64,000 bases of DNA from Strix aluco. Lineage: Eukaryota; Chordata; Aves; Strigiformes; Strigidae. The notes beneath the pieces were generated by a model. That model was not told the origin of the DNA, searched no databases, and worked only from the letters and a program-made list of their open reading frames with translations. The DNA lies in assembly GCF_031877795.1 (NCBI RefSeq), contig NC_133940.1:14137985-14201984 (forward strand). The letters run 5' to 3'. Position numbers and translations under genes: made by a program. Positions 58,921 through 64,000 of this stretch are shown here, piece by piece. Each line of letters begins with the position of its first letter. Within the stretch, counting starts at the first letter, position 1.

Positions 58921-59200
58921 GCTGACAAGCGGAGTACGACCCCACCGCCGGCAGGACGCTGGTACCCTTGGCGAGCGGTGAAAAACAAAATGGTCGCGCC
59001 GGAAGTCACCAATTCGCCGCACCACTGAGCGGAGCCCTGTGGGTAATGCAGCCGCGCAGGGGCGGAGGGAAGGTACCTGCTCGCTGCTGTTGAGAGAGAG
59101 ACGCTCCGGAGCTGGGGGAGAGGCAGGGGCTCGTCTCCGATGTTCGGACTCGGAAGCGCTCCCCGCAGAACGCTGGGGAGAGCGGGCACGGCCGTGGGGA
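58921..59200 (-). promoter_or_regulatory. COX7B: COX7B promoter in CpG island with ETS/GABP site
   Basis: GC-rich sequence upstream of the COX7B ATG. CCGGAAGT at 58999-59006 (plus-strand reading) is a consensus GABP (NRF-2) site. Next to it, on the minus strand, CCATTTT resembles a YY1 core. Nuclear COX genes are known targets of NRF-2/GABP. The start site is probably close to this motif, given its distance of about 80 bp from the ATG. Confidence 0.55.
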
Positions 59201-59239
59201 AAGCGTTAAGAATCTCCCGGCGGGGGCTGTAATCGCAGT

Positions 59240-59355
59240 GTCAGGATGGCCGAGTGGTCTAAGGCGCCAGACTCAAGGCGTTCCGCGCCTTCCCGCGGCG
59301 GGTTGGGTATTCTGGTCTCCGTATGGAGGCGTGGGTTCGAATCCCACTTCTGACA
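59240..59355 (+). tRNA. tRNA-Leu (CAA), intron-containing
   Basis: Begins GTCAGGATGGCCGAGTGG (A box) and ends with the GGTTCGAATCC B box and acceptor strand CTGAC plus discriminator A. The anticodon stem CCAGA/TCTGG closes a loop with anticodon CAA at 59274-59276. A 32-bp intron (59278-59309) follows base 37. Intron bases UUGGG (59303-59307) can pair with CUCAA around the anticodon, as in eukaryotic pre-tRNA introns. The mature length is 84 nt with a long variable arm (class II). It looks fully functional. Confidence 0.97.
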
Positions 59356-59359
59356 CCAC

Positions 59360-59366
59360 TTTTTTT
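59360..59366 (+). terminator. RNA polymerase III terminator of tRNA-Leu
   Basis: A run of seven T starting 5 bp after the tRNA 3' end, the usual pol III stop. Confidence 0.9.
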
Positions 59367-59739
59367 CCCCCCCCTCCCTCATTGTGTTAATTCAAATTTC
59401 TAAGAGGACCGGAGCTAGACATTTTAGTGCAAATAGAAATTGCAGCGAAGCCCGTGGTGCTAGAAATAATTTCTATTGTGTACACGTTCTCGAATACAGA
59501 GATAAAGAAAGACCGAAGTAAAACGACCATGGAGACATGGCAATTATGCTTGCGAGCCTGTAACCAGCTGAGGACTTCGCAAGTGCCTTTACGATTTTAA
59601 CAACCTTTTTAACACACAACAACATAGGCGCGTGCATAAAAATGAGCAAGCCTACGACCTTGGGGAGCTACCGATTAAGTTCCTTGGCGTTTTATTCTAG
59701 ATTCCTTTTTTGGTTTCTTGGAGCTCAGCGACGCGAGGC

Positions 59740-60177
59740 CTGACCCCTCTGAGGTGCCGCCCCGCCCGGGACCCCGGGCACCCAAGCACACCAGGGCTGT
59801 GCAGCAGTTTGCAATGTTTAAAGAGGGGCCGGAGCTGAGGAAATTACCGCCCGGGTGTATCCTCAAAGTGAGGGGCTGCTGCAGCAGGGCAGCGGCACGC
59901 TCTCGAAGGCGGGTAGCAAAGAGACCGCCACCGCCGCCATGTCCCTGGGGTCGCGGGGCGGCCCGGCCCCCCCTTCGGGCTCCGCCAATCGAAGGGCTCC
60001 AGCTTGCCTCGCTCCTATGGGCTAGCGGCAGCGCCTGCCGGAGACGGGCTCAGCGAATGGGAGGCCGGTGGCGAGGCGCGGGCCGGCACCGCCGCCAATA
60101 GGAAGTGCGTGGGCGGGGCCGCGCTGCCGGTGGGTCTGCGCCCGCCAATGGGCGCGAGGCGGCCGAGCGGGACGGAC
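59740..60177 (+). promoter_or_regulatory. MAGT1: MAGT1 CpG-island promoter with three CCAAT boxes
   Basis: A very GC-rich block upstream of the MAGT1 ATG, TATA-less. CCAAT boxes lie at 59985-59989, 60095-60099 and 60145-60149; the second is followed at once by AGGAAGT, an ETS-like site. The start site is probably between about 60050 and 60170. Confidence 0.6.
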
Positions 60178-60258
60178 ATGGCGGCGTTGCCGGTGCTGGC
60201 GCTGCTGCTGCTGGCGGCCTGGGGCGGGCCGTGGGCCTCGGGGCAGAAGCGGAAGGAG
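60178..60258 (+). CDS. MAGT1: MAGT1 exon 1 (coding part)
   Basis: 81 nt, 27 codons, signal peptide [20 protein letters not shown] then SGQKRKE. Donor GTGAGG. Confidence 0.93.
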
Positions 60259-62647
60259 GTGAGGCGACGCGAGGCAAGGCGCTGCTGCCAGGCCGCCCCC
60301 GCCTGCGGCCGCCGCTCTGCCCGGAGCAGGCAGCGCTGCGGGGCAGGGCCGGGCCGGGCCGGGCCGGGCGCGGTGGGTTCCCGCGGGCGCTGGCCTGCGC
60401 TGTGGTGGTGGAGCGCCGAGCGCCGGGGAGGCTGAGGGCGGGGTGGGGGCCGGCAGGCTGCGCCCTGGGCGGCTTGGGCACGCCCTGGGTCGACCGCAGG
60501 TCTCGCCAGCCTGAGGCTCGGCACTCCTCGGAGGCACTGGCCAGGCTCTGAGGGGAAGCCCGCGGGCACGCCTGGGGGCCGAGCGGGGCGGTTGTCTTTT
60601 TAGAATTAAACAGTTCTAATTTTTCTTTTATTTTCGAGTGTGTTTAATTCCAGGTTCTTCTGTTCTTGTAAAAATCACTTGTAAGAGTGTTGTCTCCCTA
60701 CAGTACAGGATATGGAGGGGGAGAGCGGGTGGACTGACTGGCTTTGGTTGTAATCACAAAGGTGTCACTTCCACACGGTTGTCTCCTAGGGTTTGAAAAA
60801 ATCCCTCCATACGTACTTGTGTCAGTTGCAATTCAAAGAAGAATCATTTATTTTTTACCCTAAAGTATTTATCTGAAGAAGGGTGTTCATGAGGAGTAGA
60901 GAAGTAGTTTATGATAAATGTAACATTTTGGGGTTTGTCACTTATCTAATACTTCTTTATATAATGTTACAGAATTGTTTGGCTCATTTTTAAAGAAGAG
61001 CTTAGTGTTGAGCACTCCTGAGTTCTCCAGATATGTACTGAATCAAGTTTTTTCCAGCAATGCTGAAAATTTGATGTTGAGCTCACTTCCACAGTGCTTC
61101 TGTCTCTGGTGTTGATTCCACTTCCACCAGGTTTTGAAATCTAACACTTAGTATTGAATAAACACTGTGGAGTGATTTGGGGCAGTTTGTGTATCTGAAA
61201 GAAATGTTACAATTAGCAAGGTGAGAAAGTACTAGTGAGCTGACAGTCTTTGCCAGCAGGTGTAATACTAAGTGCTTAAAGCATGTGTATTAAAAATACA
61301 TTAATAATATTAGCATGACTGTCAAAAGCATCTGTGAACACCTTCAAGAATCTTAATGAAGGACCACATCACGTGGTCGGTGTTCTTACGAAATGAAGTG
61401 CAGCTGTTCTTTCTGTCAGTTCTAAAAACCTTCAAGATTGTACAGTAAGACTAGAAAAACCAACCAAAATATCAACAGTGTTTCTATGACTTTATTTTCA
61501 GATGGTGTTATCAGAAAAAGTGAACCAGTTAATGGAGTGGGCTAGTAAAAGATCTGTTATTCGAATGAATGGTGACAAATTTCGACGCCTTGTGAAGGCA
61601 CCACCCAGAAATTACTCGGTGATTGTGATGTTCACTGCTCTTCAGCCTCACAGACAGTGTGTTGTGTGCAAGTATGGGCTCAATTTAGTCCTAAATTAGA
61701 ACTTGAAAGTCATCATATGCTTTGTAGGATATTAAATTTAAGAATAGGATAAAACTTTCACGTATGTGGGAGGAATATACTAGGCACATTATAGTAGGAT
61801 TATCTTTGAAATTAAATGTGTGGGAGTATATATGTAATACATATGTGAGAAAACAACATAGTCCTTAATTATGTATCTCCCTCCTAAAATAATCGCTGCT
61901 TTGCAGAAACAATGTTCACACTGATAGGCTTCTGGAGAAAGAGGGTGAAAACTCAACTTTCCTGGAATGACCTGCTGAAAAATGTTTGTAGAATTACTGC
62001 TGGCCATGCAGTCTAAAACTTGCTGTTAATGAATCTGTTGATTGGCACGTATTTACAATTATAATATGCTGGATCCTTAACCATATTATGACTTTCGTGT
62101 ATTAATCCGGAGGTGGCAGAGGTCTGTAAAGATGATTTTTATACCTAGTTAGTTGAAGTTAACTGGTTTCCCATCCATCCACTGACATGGAAAAGAGGGC
62201 ACACCTGTACTCATTTTGGTGCTCCGTGGACTAGCAAATCATGAGCTGCTGTCTTCCATTTCAAATTTCAGTTAGAAATTACAACTGCTTGTGTTCATGG
62301 ACTCAACAAAACTTGCCCTTGCATTTAAAAAAACAGTGGTGCTGAATGCTTCACTTGATTGTTAGATGAGTGTCTGGCCTTAAACTTTTTCTTTTAACAG
62401 TAGAAAATTAATGTAAGGGTGTGTGGGATGCACCCATTAATGGGGTGGGTGGCTACAGTTCCCTCAGCTGTTTTATAACATGAGTTCTGGACAAACATGA
62501 TACAGCATCTCACTTTGTGTGTTTTACAGGCAAGCTGATGAGGAATACCAGATTCTGGCAAATTCCTGGCGATATTCCAGTGCATTTACCAATAAGATTT
62601 TTTTCGCTATGGTAGATTTTGATGAAGGCTCAGATGTATTTCAGATG
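60178..62647 (+). CDS. MAGT1: Magnesium transporter protein 1 / OST3-type oxidoreductase, first three exons (partial)
   Basis: An ER membrane subunit of the STT3B oligosaccharyltransferase, with a lumenal thioredoxin-like domain that helps glycosylate cysteine-rich sites; also linked to magnesium uptake. Exons 60178-60258, 61502-61671 and 62530-62647 join in phase to 123 codons. Residues 1-22 are a signal peptide ([14 protein letters not shown] core). The mature start [18 protein letters not shown] and the domain with [20 protein letters not shown] follow. The redox motif CVVC is at residues 80-83, and [20 protein letters not shown] comes later. The start has G at -3 and +4. The later exons, with four membrane helices, lie beyond the window. 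The TUSC3 paralogue is less likely, given COX7B as neighbour. Confidence 0.96.
60346..60369 (+). repeat. GGGCC pentamer repeat in MAGT1 intron 1
   Basis: Four full GGGCC units plus GGGC on the sense strand, about 90 bp into intron 1. Its evenly spaced G triplets can form a G-quadruplex. Confidence 0.9.
60370..61501 (+). other. Rest of MAGT1 intron 1, nothing recognised
   Basis: The start is GC-rich to about 60600, then abruptly AT-rich. No repeat, exon or RNA gene was recognised. Confidence 0.6.
61502..61671 (+). CDS. MAGT1: MAGT1 exon 2
   Basis: 170 nt, residues 28-84, including [20 protein letters not shown] and the redox motif RQCVVCK. Acceptor TTTTCAG, donor GTATGG. Confidence 0.97.
62530..62647 (+). 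CDS. MAGT1: MAGT1 exon 3
   Basis: 118 nt, residues 84-123: [20 protein letters not shown], then [19 protein letters not shown]. Acceptor TTTACAG, donor GTAATG. Confidence 0.97.
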
Positions 62648-64000
62648 GTAATGTCTTTTTTTTTTTCCTTTTCTAACATTATCTTTAATTCGTGTTGTGG
62701 AGACTGAGGGTAAGAAGGTAAAGATGTATACAAAATTTAGTGTTACAATCATTAAAGAAATAATTAAACAGTTAAAAGCTGCCACTCTTAGAAGAAATGA
62801 GAAGAGCAGAGGGCAGTAGCATGTTGGCAATAATATTAACAGAACTGACAAATCTGGAATAGGCACAAGGAGCAAATTTCCTTCTCTGACTTGTTTTTTC
62901 TGAGTTTGTCTCCTATAATAACTTACAGTGTAATTCTTAATGGAATTCTTCTATGATACCTGAAGAGGCAAGATAGAAAGCACTGATGTCATTGGGAACA
63001 GCTACTGCAATTTTTAGACTACTAGAGAATGACAGCTTAGGCTTTCAGTATGGGTTAACTTAGTTCTTTTCAAGTACTCAGTTGTTTTGCTTTTCTATTA
63101 ACATTATGTAACCAGATTTTTTTTTTATACGTATGAGAACATTCCATGTACATATGCTTGGAATTGTAGATCCCATTAATAGTTCATGACAGTTTTGCAA
63201 GACAACTTTTTTTTTTTGGTAAGAGATACTCATCTCCATTTAAAAGCTACACAATTTAGGTAATGATATTTTATTAAATGGAAGCTTGGAGTGAAGAAAT
63301 GGAAAGGGATGTCTTTTATTACTCTTGTTATATTTTCCCATATTGTTACATTAAAAATTCGTCAAGATATGGCCTTTATAAATTATTGTATATATTCCTA
63401 TTTTGCAGATTTCTCTCCCAAAAGTAGTATTTAGAGAAGAAATGATTCAAAAAACCTGAAATGCTATGGGAAAAAGAGTGTTAGGAAAAGATAGAACTGC
63501 ATTTTGGAAACAACTACTTTTATTTACCTATTATAATAATAATCCTTTTAACTAGTCTGAATCTTTTGAATCGGTAGCTATAGATCTGAGTGCTAACAAA
63601 GAAGTGTCAATCACTTTAGAAAGCATGCTTAATTGTGTTAAAAAGAAAAAAAAAAAAAAAGCAGCTTACTCCTAAGTAACAATTTTTTCTAAGACATCCA
63701 GAACAACTAGTGACAGAGCTAAAAAAATTGTGTTCCTCAATACTAAAAGGAGAAACTAGCATGGAACACAAGTGGGAAATTGCAGCAGTATATTGATTAC
63801 TTTTATGAAATACAGAAATACAAGCTACTGTGTGGTGGTTTTACTTTTTTTAAGTCATTGTCAATGAAATCTATTGAATAGTTACTTTTTCTGATTGATT
63901 TAGTGACAGTGTTGCAAGAAACAAATGGAATAGGGTTATGTTACTAAATAGACCTTTCATGGTGCTGTATCTTCTATGAATTTTCTAAATACAGCTAAAC
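62648..64000 (+). other. MAGT1 intron 3, nothing recognised
   Basis: AT-rich intron to the end of the window. The next exon, expected to begin with a sequence like LNMNSAPTF, was looked for and is not present. Confidence 0.65.

Noticed and set aside
58921-59025. N-terminal extension of COX7B from an in-frame ATG at 59025
   Set aside because: The extra 35 residues do not look like a family presequence and lie upstream of the probable start site near the ETS motif. The MFP start agrees with mammals.
59939-60025. ATG in good context (GCCGCCATG) with a 28-codon frame upstream of MAGT1
   Set aside because: Could be an upstream open frame, but the CCAAT boxes at 59985 and 60095 place the likely start site downstream of it, so it is probably not transcribed.
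60015-60569. Minus-strand open frames of up to 184 codons over the MAGT1 start
   Set aside because: They are shadows of CpG-island sequence, overlapping in three phases with low-complexity proline and alanine content.

Overview
The window is vertebrate nuclear DNA and almost certainly avian. It has multi-exon genes with GT-AG introns, CpG-island promoters, LINEs of the CR1 family (the dominant retroelement of birds), and a solo LTR of a type common in bird genomes. The gene order PGK1 - ATP7A - COX7B - tRNA-Leu - MAGT1 matches the conserved block known from human Xq21 (MAGT1-COX7B-ATP7A-PGK1). That block is autosomal in birds (chicken chromosome 4 or its passerine 4A equivalent); the chromosome is inferred, not read here.

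Layout. About 1-1800 has no gene I can support. PGK1 (minus, CDS 2247-15889, 11 exons, 417 aa) reads leftward from a CpG island at about 15.2-16.2 kb. An intergenic stretch of about 7.5 kb follows, with one old CR1 tail. ATP7A (minus, 22 coding exons, CDS 27852-47403, 1498 aa) has an inferred long 3' UTR of about 4.1 kb reaching about 23.77 kb, carries an antisense CR1 in that UTR, a long sense CR1 in intron 22 and an antisense solo LTR in intron 4. Its predicted non-coding first exon sits in a CpG island at about 55.3-56.05 kb. COX7B (minus, 3 exons, 78 aa, CDS 56711-58920) lies head-to-tail just upstream of ATP7A. An intron-containing tRNA-Leu(CAA) gene (59240-59355, plus) lies between COX7B and the divergently transcribed MAGT1 (plus, first three exons, 60178-62647), whose remaining exons lie beyond the window.

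All exon junctions were placed by reading splice sites and checking that phase carries through. The PGK1 and ATP7A exons add up exactly to full-length open frames with every catalytic motif present. COX7B is complete and MAGT1 is complete as far as the window goes.

The genes do not form a dedicated pathway, but several are linked in cell physiology: ATP7A supplies copper to secretory cuproenzymes and exports it, COX7B is a subunit of the copper-dependent cytochrome c oxidase, PGK1 makes glycolytic ATP, and MAGT1 is an ER oxidoreductase of the N-glycosylation complex. I found no undescribed protein system. The items most worth a second look are regulatory or structural: a CLEAR-type E-box pair at the ATP7A promoter, paired hypoxia-response cores upstream of PGK1, G-run clusters at the starts of first introns, an inverted CR1 pair flanking the last ATP7A exon, a 23-bp minisatellite beside an ATP7A splice donor, and the tRNA gene between two divergent promoters.
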